This document shows, one piece after another, positions 1 to 6,131 of a stretch of DNA of 9,767 nucleotides. Each line of letters opens with the position of its first letter. The stretch's first letter is position 1. Location of the stretch: NCBI GenBank assembly GCA_002256705.1, contig NQJI01000030.1, positions 1 through 9,767 on the forward strand. Reading direction: 5' to 3'. This stretch comes from Methylococcaceae bacterium NSM2-1. Its GTDB lineage: Bacteria; Pseudomonadota; Gammaproteobacteria; Methylococcales; Methylomonadaceae. The position numbers and the translations under genes were made by a program. The notes below the pieces were generated by a model. That model did not search any database. It was given only the letters and a program-made list of their open reading frames with translations, and was not told where the DNA came from.

Positions 1-306
1 ATCTATTTCCGTTCGTTAACAGATTCTTGAAATAAATAATGCATCAAATTTTTTCATTTTGTTAACAAACTTTGGGTTGCCTGCTTATCCACAATAAAGG
101 GCTCTTTCATTCGTCAATATTCACTCATTTTTATTGTGACGGGTAAAAAGGGTAAGCGACTCTATGTTGTGTCATCCCGACAAAAAAGACCAGGGGAAGA
201 TTTTATGTTTCAAGCAGTTAGATTTTTCTCTTAAGTCAAAATGCCATAGGCATCCAGTAAAACTAATGTTGATTAAATATAACTATCAAAAATAAGGCGC
301 AAACTA
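1..306. other. Intergenic region upstream of the universal stress gene
   Basis: No convincing gene is seen on either strand; all reading frames are short and lack a ribosome binding site. The sequence is AT-rich. Just ahead of the stress gene is an inverted repeat with arms TTGAT (269-273) and ATCAA (285-289) and an 11-base spacer. The arms resemble FNR half-sites, but the spacing is wrong for FNR (usually 4 bases), so this is noted without a regulator. A TATAAC hexamer at 278-283 could be a -10 element, but no good -35 partner is visible. AAGG at about 293-296 is the likely ribosome binding site. Confidence 0.4.
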
Positions 307-750
307 ATGAGAGATTATCAGCACATTTTACTTGCAGTAGATTATTCTGAACAAGGGGTTTATGTCGCAGAAAAAGCCAGATCTCTGGCATATAGATATC
401 AGGCTAAATTGAGCATTATTCATGTATTGGACAATATTCCCATGCCGGATACAAACTATGGCACGGTGATTCCTTTGGATCAAGATTCATCTTATGATTT
501 GCTTGAGGCGGAAAAAGCAAAACTCATGCAACTAGGCGATCAACTGAATGTTGATTTAGCCAATCGCTGGATGCTTTGGGGTGTTCCTAAACAGGAAATT
601 ATTCATATTGCTGAACGGGAACAGGTTGATTTAATTGTTGTTGGTTCACATGGGCGGCATGGTTTGGCCTTGTTATTGGGATCAACTGCAAATGGCGTTT
701 TACATTATGCAAAATGCGATGTGTTGGCGATTCGATTGCAGGATAATTAG
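307..750 (+). CDS. Universal stress protein, UspA family
   Basis: A 147-residue single-domain Usp protein, the usual length for the family. The N-terminus has the strand-loop pattern HILLAVDYSEQG (residues 6-17), in which the Asp after the first strand contacts ATP in nucleotide-binding members. Near the C-terminus VVGSHGRHG (111-119) and GST (125-127) form the glycine-rich phosphate loop, so ATP binding is likely. I count eight residues between the second Gly and the final GS, against nine in the textbook MJ0577-type motif. Usp proteins are cytoplasmic dimers induced by starvation and other stresses; the exact role of this one cannot be read from sequence. It appears monocistronic. The ATG has an AAGG about ten bases upstream. 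It ends with TAG, and no clear terminator follows. Confidence 0.93.
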   Translation: MRDYQHILLAVDYSEQGVYVAEKARSLAYRYQAKLSIIHVLDNIPMPDTNYGTVIPLDQDSSYDLLEAEKAKLMQLGDQLNVDLANRWMLWGVPKQEIIHIAEREQVDLIVVGSHGRHGLALLLGSTANGVLHYAKCDVLAIRLQDN

Positions 751-793
751 AAAATCATAGTCTTGAAAGTTATTCTTGACAACTGAAATTGAT

Positions 794-1332
794 ATGAGCA
801 ATAAAAACAATAACTTGTTAGAATTTGAACTAGTAATTTATATGTCTGAGCAATTCAAGCTTTCGAGAGATTCGTTGATTAAGAACGTATTGGATGACAA
901 AGTTTCTGCCATTGTTCGGTATCACGAAATGATTTGGAGGATTTGCACCGGATACGTCGTGCACTGATACAGGGCAGTCGGGATATTTGCCGGTTTGTAA
1001 AACAAGCAGTCGATCCCTGAGTTCCACAACAGCACTGACTTATCGTCCTTGTGATCGTTTTTAGTGTATTTGGTGCTCTCCTCTGGACTACTCCCTCATC
1101 ATGCGAAGCTTCGCGTCGTGAAGTATCGTGATCGGCTCGTTGTATTGGCTCATCAAGAACCACGGGCGGTTCAGTTGATGTGGAGCAGGGCCAGGAGTTA
1201 CTGGAGTGCTTGCAAGCGAACTCACGCGAGAGAAAAAAGGGCGTCGATTGGGGCCAAAAAGTTGGGATTTCAATTCCTTTTATCTATTACGGTGTAACGG
1301 ACGCCATTAACATAAGTGATATTTACTTTTAA
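794..1332 (+). pseudogene. Decayed gene for a small single-pass membrane protein
   Basis: No known family is recognised. A plausible coding path starts at ATG 794 (or ATG 842), runs in frame to about 935, shifts frame near 931-940 (after HEMIW), and continues in the frame of codon 940 (DLHRIRRALIQG) to TAA at 1330. That second frame is interrupted only by three TGA codons, at 1018, 1036 and 1129. Between them it reads LIVLVIVFSVFGALLW (1039-1086), a good transmembrane segment, and then a hydrophilic tail (VEQGQELLECLQANSREKK, then GVDWGQKVGISIPFIYYG) that looks like real protein. Each TGA could come from CGA (Arg) by a C-to-T change. Without decay it would be about 180 residues: a cytoplasmic helix, one membrane span and a short outer domain. 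Shorter ORFs in other frames here look like chance. A short in-frame match links it to the coding region just upstream of the M15 gene. Confidence 0.45.
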
Positions 1333-1398
1333 TGTGAGTTCTAACCCGCGCTTTAACGGGACTCGCTGATTAAGCGCATCGTTAAAATACGTGAGCTA

Positions 1399-3063
1399 AT
1401 GATGATTGAGTCAGTCGACAAAAAAATGTTCGAGCGAGTTTGGAAGATTGTGGAAGATAACGGTACAGAGGAGCGCCATTTTAACACTCTACAAGGCATG
1501 CGAGGTATGGCATCCGCTTGGCTTCTAGCGGGCCTCATCGCTATTGGGCTCGTAACGTCAAAGGTCATAAACCTCGGAATCGATTCTGTTCTAAAAGAAG
1601 CGATCATTCTTACAATGGCAACTGAGAAAGTATCCCCATCTGATACGATACGTCATAAAGGGCACGAGGATGCATCGCATACACAACCATTACAGAATAT
1701 ACCCAATAACCCCCAATCTGGAAACCTGGAAACGAGCCCAGCCGACGTTACGGATGACGATTTTATTGCGGATATACAAGCCATTCTGACCGGACAGAAG
1801 GTTTTTTATCCATTCAGTAAAGCGGCGATTGAAAAAGACCAGCTTGGCCAATCTCAATCGACTTTGAATCAAAATGATGGAAACGACTTCCCGGAACCCG
1901 AATCCAAAAATAGTCATGCTATCTTTAACCGCATAGCTCAAGGCATGCAATATGCGAATCCCTATTATTTAGAAAATGTCGGATTGGAAAATAGATTTGC
2001 AGACTTTAATAAAATTTCTGATCTTCAACAAAAAACCGCTCAAAAAAAGAAATCAAAGAATGATAAAACCCCTCTTGGAAAAGCATCATCTGGCTCGGTA
2101 GTAGACAGTGCGGATTTTATCCAGGATCTGGAAGCAATTAAAAAACAAAAAAATACTGTTAATGTTGATCCACAGATTGCAACTTCATCTACTATTACCG
2201 ACAAGTGGGACCGAATAGCGAATGAGGTTTTTGACTATGCAAACTATGACGGCTACCTCGCAAAAGAGCTAAAAGCTACCACATTTTTTGGTCAGAGCCT
2301 TCTGAATCTGAATGATGCGATGGTTCAAAATCTTCGCAAAGTGGAAGCGGATTTGACGAATAGCCAAGGCTCCGGATACAAAGCCCCTTTTGCTAATAGT
2401 ACTCTTAGAAAAAAAACGGGTATGCATGGATGGGGTATGGCTATCGATTTTGACGTCGAAAAAAACCCCTATGTGTTAAATGAAAACGCTGAAGGGCAAC
2501 TCAATAAAGAACTCATTGGCTCGTATGACAATATTGCCAAATTAATGCTTGGCAAGACTCAGTCAGATTTAAGGAAGTTAAAAAGTGGAAGATCGGCGTT
2601 TGGGGCTGGATCAATCGGAGATGTCTATGATGTTCTGCGAGAAGAAAGTGATGCGATGAAAAGGTATTTTTCATTAATGAATGACGACGCAGCCCTCCAA
2701 AGCTTCATCGAACTGGAGTGGGCTATCAGGCACCCCGATCAACCACCTCCAGATTTTGCAAAAACCAAAGCGCAAATGAAGAATGATTATGAAGTATTGG
2801 GGGGTAAAACTGATACAGGGTGGGAACGGCCAACAGGTGGAAAGGAAGATCGCCCATTTGCTCCTACCAGTTTTGGCGGAAAAGGCGATCCGGCAACAGG
2901 TTTCTTAAATCTTGGGAAAGAATTTGTAGAGGCCATGACCAACGCAGGTTTCGCATGGGGCGCTATCGATATATCAGAGGAGCCGGGGGATATACAGCAC
3001 TTTGACTTGCGATTACAGGGCAATGGAGCAAAAGTTTACAATTTGCTTTTGAAATACAAGTAG
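1399..3063 (+). CDS. Membrane-anchored M15-family (M15C/CwlK-like) peptidoglycan peptidase
   Basis: A 554-residue protein whose C-terminal half carries the zinc-peptidase signatures of family M15. MHGWGMAIDFD (342-352) gives His343 and Asp350 with the family's seven-residue offset. GDIQHFDL (530-537) gives the catalytic acid Asp531 and zinc ligand His534; Asp rather than Glu three residues before the His is typical of the M15C group, which cuts the L-Ala-D-Glu bond. Residues about 38-57 form one membrane span with no clear cleavage site, so the peptidase domain should be periplasmic and tethered. Residues 119-203 and 237-298 are diverged copies of one module (DFIxD near the start, RIA...YAN..YL near the end). 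About 180 residues separate the two catalytic motifs, against roughly 60 in VanX, so a largely helical insert is present. The start at ATG 1399 (or 1402) has only a weak GTGAG upstream. Upstream codons from 1357 also look coding but follow a TAA at 1354. TAG stop. Family assignment is firm, biological role unknown. Confidence 0.8.
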   Translation: MMIESVDKKMFERVWKIVEDNGTEERHFNTLQGMRGMASAWLLAGLIAIGLVTSKVINLGIDSVLKEAIILTMATEKVSPSDTIRHKGHEDASHTQPLQNIPNNPQSGNLETSPADVTDDDFIADIQAILTGQKVFYPFSKAAIEKDQLGQSQSTLNQNDGNDFPEPESKNSHAIFNRIAQGMQYANPYYLENVGLENRFADFNKISDLQQKTAQKKKSKNDKTPLGKASSGSVVDSADFIQDLEAIKKQKNTVNVDPQIATSSTITDKWDRIANEVFDYANYDGYLAKELKATTFFGQSLLNLNDAMVQNLRKVEADLTNSQGSGYKAPFANSTLRKKTGMHGWGMAIDFDVEKNPYVLNENAEGQLNKELIGSYDNIAKLMLGKTQSDLRKLKSGRSAFGAGSIGDVYDVLREESDAMKRYFSLMNDDAALQSFIELEWAIRHPDQPPPDFAKTKAQMKNDYEVLGGKTDTGWERPTGGKEDRPFAPTSFGGKGDPATGFLNLGKEFVEAMTNAGFAWGAIDISEEPGDIQHFDLRLQGNGAKVYNLLLKYK

Positions 3064-3203
3064 CGATGCATTTGTAACTAGATATTGGAGAAATTTGATA
3101 ACCGGAAATTAAGAAAACAACCAGGGGAAGGATTGAATCCTTGGAAAAAAGGGGGCAGTCAATTCATGGATTTATGCGTATGATTGACTCAAAAATAAAT
3201 AGT

Positions 3204-3218
3204 GTTCTTATTAAGAAC
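3204..3218. repeat. Perfect short palindrome GTTCTTA-T-TAAGAAC
   Basis: Seven-base perfect arms flank a single central T. In DNA this could be an operator. In RNA it could only form with the arms opened into a small loop. Its right arm overlaps by two bases the left arm of the next hairpin (3217-3240), so the two structures compete in a transcript. Confidence 0.4.
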
Positions 3219-3247
3219 TGTCATAAATATTGTTGACAGTATTTTTT
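3217..3247 (+). terminator. Terminator-like hairpin downstream of the M15 gene
   Basis: Arms ACTGTCA (3217-3223) and TGACAGT (3234-3240) pair perfectly around a ten-base loop and are followed by A and six T residues (3242-3247). The stem is not very GC-rich, but the arrangement fits a rho-independent terminator for plus-strand transcription. It lies about 150 bases after the M15 stop codon with no intact plus-strand gene between. Confidence 0.5.
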
Positions 3248-3269
3248 AGGAAAGAAAGTCGGATTAATT

Positions 3270-3378
3270 ATGAAAAATCGTTTTTTAGAAAGTAACTTCT
3301 CTTTACCCACTGGTAGCAACCGCTCAAATCAAAGCTGGTAACGGTAGAATTTTATTTCTCCCAACAGCCTATTTTTAA
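3270..3378 (+). pseudogene. Possible 5' scrap of a secreted-protein gene, frameshifted
   Basis: ATG 3270 begins MKNRFLE, a signal-peptide-like start, but this frame ends after 23 codons. From 3292 the neighbouring frame reads VTSLYPLVATAQIKAGNG and continues to TAA at 3376; joined to the start it gives basic residues, a hydrophobic stretch and an ATAQ cleavage-like site. The simplest reading is the broken 5' end of an exported-protein gene, with a shift near 3285-3292. The stretch is short and nothing in it identifies a family, so chance cannot be excluded. Confidence 0.22.
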
Positions 3379-3405
3379 GATAATGCCAAAACGAAATTCT
3401 GTATT

Positions 3406-3597
3406 TCAGACAGGTCTTTTTAATGAATAGTAGCATCTGAAATGAATTTCTCTTACTTTCGTATTATCCACGAATATATATAACCGAAACCGCTCCTTTT
3501 CATACTGACCGGGCGCCTTATGTTTCACTCTAAAATCAACATTGACGCCTTGGTTGCGTGCTATGCTGACTCTGCGTAATGGTGCAAGATGTAACAA
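3406..3597 (-). CDS. Possible small hypothetical protein (or gene remnant)
   Basis: A 63-codon minus-strand reading frame from a TTG at 3597 to TGA at 3406, with no ATG within it. The middle reads like alternating beta strands (VNVDFRVKHK, then RFRLYIFVDNTKVREIHFR), a more protein-like composition than chance frames usually show. Upstream on the same strand is AAGGTGATCC, close to an extended Shine-Dalgarno sequence, but about nine or more bases too far from the TTG for an ideal site. No family is recognised. It could be the 3' part of a decayed gene. It is co-directional with, and about 125 bases downstream of, the DUF4407 gene, beyond that gene's hairpin. Confidence 0.27.
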   Translation of the reverse strand: MLHLAPLRRVSIARNQGVNVDFRVKHKAPGQYEKERFRLYIFVDNTKVREIHFRCYYSLKRPV

Positions 3598-3670
3598 GAG
3601 AAAGGAGGATCACCTTAAAGCTAATGTTACATTTTTTGTGGGATGGGCAATATTAGCCATATCCAGGTTG

Positions 3671-3698
3671 GAGGACGCTTTGGTAGCAAAACGCCCTC
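3671..3698 (-). terminator. Strong hairpin just after the DUF4407 gene
   Basis: On the minus strand the arms GAGGGCGTTTTG and CAAAGCGTCCTC can pair over twelve positions around a four-base loop, two of the pairs being G-U wobbles. On the plus strand those two positions would be mismatches, so the structure fits minus-strand RNA, which is the DUF4407 transcript. It begins 24 bases past the stop codon. No T-run follows, so it may act as a 3'-end stabiliser or a rho-assisted end rather than a classic intrinsic terminator. Confidence 0.5.
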
Positions 3699-3722
3699 AG
3701 TTAAATTTCTGACGAAATAAAG

Positions 3723-5369
3723 TTAATCTTTGAAAAAGCTATCAAGTTTCTGCCGGTCTGATTGAGTGAACAATCGAATCAGATTCTTAAAATTTTCATC
3801 CAGATCCTTTTTAAGCATGTTGACGTTTGAATGCTCAATAATGTTTTGTTCCTTGCTGGCGAGTTCAGAAAATTGCGCCACTGTCTGATGACGTTGATGT
3901 ATGAATTCAAGTAATTTGTTATGGCTTTCCGCCATATCGACTTTCGCTTCATAAACGCCAACTCGCGCCATCTTTAGCACGACTGCCAGCATATCAATTG
4001 CCAAAAATAACAACATAAAAATTAAAAAGACCAGCAAATTGTGCCAGGAAACGCCTTGGCTGGAAAAAATAAGTTGCGTGAGTATTTCCGTTTGCGTCAA
4101 AATGTCGGGCTTTAAATTTGTAATGAGCGCATCTTTTTCTGCACAGCGGCGGCTCATGAGATTTTGTTGATCGCTAAGCGACTCGATACTTTTTTGATCC
4201 AGTTCGCGTTGTTTCATGCGGGTTGTTTTTAGTTCGTCACGCTCTTTTTCGCATTGTTTTTTTGAGGCTTGTTTCACTTCGATTAATTGATTGGCAACTT
4301 TTTCGTTAAGCTGACTGATTTGCCTTTCTGCTGCAACGATTTCTTTGCCTAACCTGATGCTGTCATCTTTCCGGTCACTTGCCTGGCTCAACCATTTTTT
4401 ACATTGCGTGCCTTTTTTGCAGCCACGAACCCCGGTAAAGCCAGTGCCGGCAGTCCCTTGTTTTTCTTTTTCAGCGTTTTCAATAAATAGTGTAACGTCT
4501 TGGTCAGCTTGCTTTTGTTTGGCTTTTAGAACTTCCAGCTCTTGGCTTAACTTTTCAATAGTGAGCGACTCTTCCGAGGTTGAAAGAGGCGTGTTATCGT
4601 TACAAATGGCGGGTTCAAAAAGTTGATTACTGTTCTTTAATTCGCTGCGAAGAATAATTATTTTTTCATCCAATAAACGAAGATCGCTTTGAGGATTCTT
4701 TAGATCACACTGCATAGCCAGGTTATTGCGTTCGGTTTTAATGCGTCCTTCGTTATAGGCAGCATCTATGCGTTCGCTGAACAAAAGCAGGACTACCGGG
4801 TGAGCAACGGTAACGGCAATGAGTAAAGCGATCGAAAATCTTAAGGAAAATTGCCCGAGTTTTCCCCAAAAAGAAAAGCCTTTCCTATAAGTCGCCAGTA
4901 ATGCCCTATCCATCAGCAAAATCATGCATGACCAAATCAGGGCAACCGGAACTATGACATAGACACTAAAGTTTAAGGTGTAGAGCAAAAACGAAGCGGT
5001 AACAATCGCCAATAGGGCGGGAATCAAAACGGTTCCGCCGAGTGCAGCATGTTTCTTTTGCTCTGATTCCGGACAAGTCGCTAAGATTTTTGGACTGACA
5101 CCGGATAGCCAAATAAAAACTCTTTCGAGTTTATTAATCGAAAGTCTGGCTTCAGGTGAGTAATTCTTTGAATCTGAATTTTCAGGCATGTCTGCAAAAT
5201 GCTTGAATTCTTCTACAGAAAAATCAAATCCATGTTCTTTGGCAAAATTATCGATGGCTTGGTCTCGATATTCATTAGGAATCGCTTGTATAGTTTTATT
5301 AAAAAGTTGAAAAAAATCGAAATCATGCCGAATTTTTTGATAAAAACGCTGTACTTCTCCAAGCGACAT
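3723..5369 (-). CDS. DUF4407-family membrane protein with N-terminal Nif11-like domain
   Basis: The start chosen is the ATG at 5369 (548 residues): it has AAGGAG ten or so bases upstream, and a TATAAT promoter element overlaps the alternative ATG at 5417. Residues 1-60 resemble the Nif11-like domain, with SLGEVQRFYQKI at the start and the typical FAKEHGFDFSVEEF (42-55). Residues about 84-200 match DUF4407 as I know it: FIWLSGVSP, then helices at about 110-132 and 136-154 (ending LLMDRALL), and 176-197. Residues about 205-435 are a charged, coiled-coil-rich region with several cysteines (for example GCKKGTQCKKW, 316-326), predicted periplasmic. A fourth helix is at about 444-467, followed by a cytoplasmic tail. 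Both termini should be inside. DUF4407 function is unknown to me. There is no double-glycine cleavage site after the Nif11-like part, so it is probably a structural or interaction domain, not a natural-product leader. TAA stop. Confidence 0.82.
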   Translation of the reverse strand: MSLGEVQRFYQKIRHDFDFFQLFNKTIQAIPNEYRDQAIDNFAKEHGFDFSVEEFKHFADMPENSDSKNYSPEARLSINKLERVFIWLSGVSPKILATCPESEQKKHAALGGTVLIPALLAIVTASFLLYTLNFSVYVIVPVALIWSCMILLMDRALLATYRKGFSFWGKLGQFSLRFSIALLIAVTVAHPVVLLLFSERIDAAYNEGRIKTERNNLAMQCDLKNPQSDLRLLDEKIIILRSELKNSNQLFEPAICNDNTPLSTSEESLTIEKLSQELEVLKAKQKQADQDVTLFIENAEKEKQGTAGTGFTGVRGCKKGTQCKKWLSQASDRKDDSIRLGKEIVAAERQISQLNEKVANQLIEVKQASKKQCEKERDELKTTRMKQRELDQKSIESLSDQQNLMSRRCAEKDALITNLKPDILTQTEILTQLIFSSQGVSWHNLLVFLIFMLLFLAIDMLAVVLKMARVGVYEAKVDMAESHNKLLEFIHQRHQTVAQFSELASKEQNIIEHSNVNMLKKDLDENFKNLIRLFTQSDRQKLDSFFKD

Positions 5370-5416
5370 GCTGTTTACTCTCCTTCTTAAGATTAGGCTA
5401 AAGATGACATAGTACA

Positions 5417-5444
5417 ATTATAATCCCTAAGATGGCTTTAGGAA
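5417..5444 (-). promoter_or_regulatory. Putative sigma-70 promoter of the DUF4407 gene
   Basis: On the minus strand a perfect TATAAT (5417-5422) lies 16 bases after TTCCTA (5439-5444), a poor -35. Transcription would start near 5410, giving a leader of about 40 bases with AAGGAG ahead of the ATG at 5369. That start also rules out the in-frame ATG at 5417. Confidence 0.45.
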
Positions 5445-5658
5445 TGAAAATTATGTGACATGAACAATCAAGCGTTTTGAGGAATTGCTCGATAACTCCA
5501 AACGGTAAAGGGCTGTCAAATAGTCTTATCCAGATTAACAAAAACCTAACCTGTCAGCTTTTTTGGTTTTAGTTCGCTCTATGTGTGCTTGACGCGTTCA
5601 ATGCTGCTAAACTCCATGCCTTGACATGGATCGTATGATATGAGGGAAAAGGCGATGC

Positions 5659-5850
5659 TTAACTGGACACTTCATTAGAACAATTAGCCTGGTTTTGATC
5701 GACTCGAACCTCAATACCAATTTCATCTGCTAACAACTGTAAGTCTTGTTTAAACAGACAAGCTCCTTGAACGGCTTTCAATAGTGATTCTACGTTATAA
5801 TGATCCGATAAACTTCCAGGTTGTAACCGTTCAGTTCCTCTATCTGTGGG
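5659..5850 (-). pseudogene. Possible 3' remnant of an unidentified gene
   Basis: The minus strand is open from about 5901 to TAA at 5659 with no ATG or usable start near the beginning. It includes stretches such as TERLQPGSLSDHYNVESLLK and LFKQDLQLLADEIGIEVRV, which read like a protein C-terminus. The open frame runs into the palindromic element at 5853-5910, where its 5' part may have been lost. No family is recognised; a transposase end is one possibility. Too short for a certain call. Confidence 0.25.
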
Positions 5851-5852
5851 GT

Positions 5853-5910
5853 GGGCTTTAGTCCGGCATTGCCGCGCCAGAATCAGGAGACATTGGTCAG
5901 GCTAAAGCCC
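5853..5910. repeat. Imperfect palindromic intergenic element
   Basis: Perfect nine-base arms GGGCTTTAG (5853-5861) and CTAAAGCCC (5902-5910) extend inward with partial pairing (TCCGGCATTG against CCTGACCAATG read in reverse). The unit is 58 bases. It resembles a REP or MITE-like element, more GC-rich than its surroundings. A single copy is in the window, so the repeat status is inferred from shape only. Confidence 0.38.
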
Positions 5911-6041
5911 GATCAACAGGGGCATGTATATAGCTAACCGGATATATCTTGTCCCTATATTACTATCAGAATCAGCAAGTGTTAAAACCTGAAAAACAGG
6001 ACAGAACTTTTCTGGACATCTATAGTTAATCGAGGTTTATT

Positions 6042-6071
6042 GATGGCGATTGAGCTGCGCCATCGTTTTTT
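6042..6071 (+). terminator. Terminator-like hairpin upstream of efpL
   Basis: GATGGCG (6042-6048) pairs perfectly with CGCCATC (6058-6064) around a nine-base loop, followed by G and six T residues (6066-6071). This has the form of a rho-independent terminator on the plus strand. No intact plus-strand gene ends nearby, so it either belongs to a lost gene or sits in an efpL leader as an attenuator. Confidence 0.5.
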
Positions 6072-6083
6072 AATGTAAATCTT

Positions 6084-6105
6084 TGCTGTCAGTATATTGG
6101 CAGCA
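6084..6105 (+). promoter_or_regulatory. Inverted repeat in the efpL leader
   Basis: TGCTGTCA (6084-6091) and TGGCAGCA (6098-6105) are eight-base arms around GTATAT. One position differs in DNA but would be a G-U pair in RNA, so an RNA hairpin is possible 15 bases before the ribosome binding site; an operator is equally possible. The central TATATT could also serve as a -10 element. Confidence 0.35.
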
Positions 6106-6131
6106 GAATATGTAATCTTTAGGAGAGTAGT

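Larger units (their letters stand above)
3064..3722. other. Gene-poor region between two convergent genes
   Basis: This 659-base stretch separates the 3' ends of the M15 gene and the DUF4407 gene. It holds a palindrome and terminator-like hairpin (3204-3247), a possible scrap of a secreted-protein gene (3270-3378), a possible short minus-strand gene (3406-3597), and a strong hairpin after the DUF4407 gene (3671-3698). Nothing else coding was recognised. Such a long gap, containing broken coding-like sequence, between convergent accessory genes suggests past insertions and deletions. Confidence 0.5.
5445..6131. other. Gene-poor region between the DUF4407 gene and efpL
   Basis: This stretch lies between divergent genes. 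It contains a possible minus-strand gene 3' remnant (5659-5850), a palindromic element (5853-5910), a terminator-like hairpin (6042-6071) and an inverted repeat (6084-6105) just ahead of efpL. The part from 5445 to 5658 shows no gene or clear structure. No promoter for efpL could be picked with confidence. Confidence 0.45.

Noticed and set aside
269..289. FNR-like site (TTGAT, ATCAA) before the universal stress gene
   Set aside because: The spacer is 11 bases instead of about 4, so a real FNR site is unlikely.
1018..1131. TGA codons as selenocysteine or reassigned sense codons
   Set aside because: Contexts do not resemble known selenoproteins, no insertion element is evident, and a separate frameshift upstream indicates ordinary gene decay.
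1064..1297. 77-codon plus-strand frame inside the decayed gene
   Set aside because: It is in a different frame from the convincing membrane-span and tail sequence, and its arginine-rich composition is typical of a shadow frame.
3591..3614. GTAACAAG followed by GGATCACCT, like the 3' end of 16S rRNA
   Set aside because: The two matches are eight and nine bases, wrongly spaced, and no other rRNA-like sequence is nearby; most likely coincidence, partly an SD-like purine run.
5370..5417. Longer DUF4407 start at ATG 5417, adding 16 residues
   Set aside because: It overlaps the TATAAT element, while the ATG at 5369 has a strong AAGGAG and matches a natural Nif11-like start.
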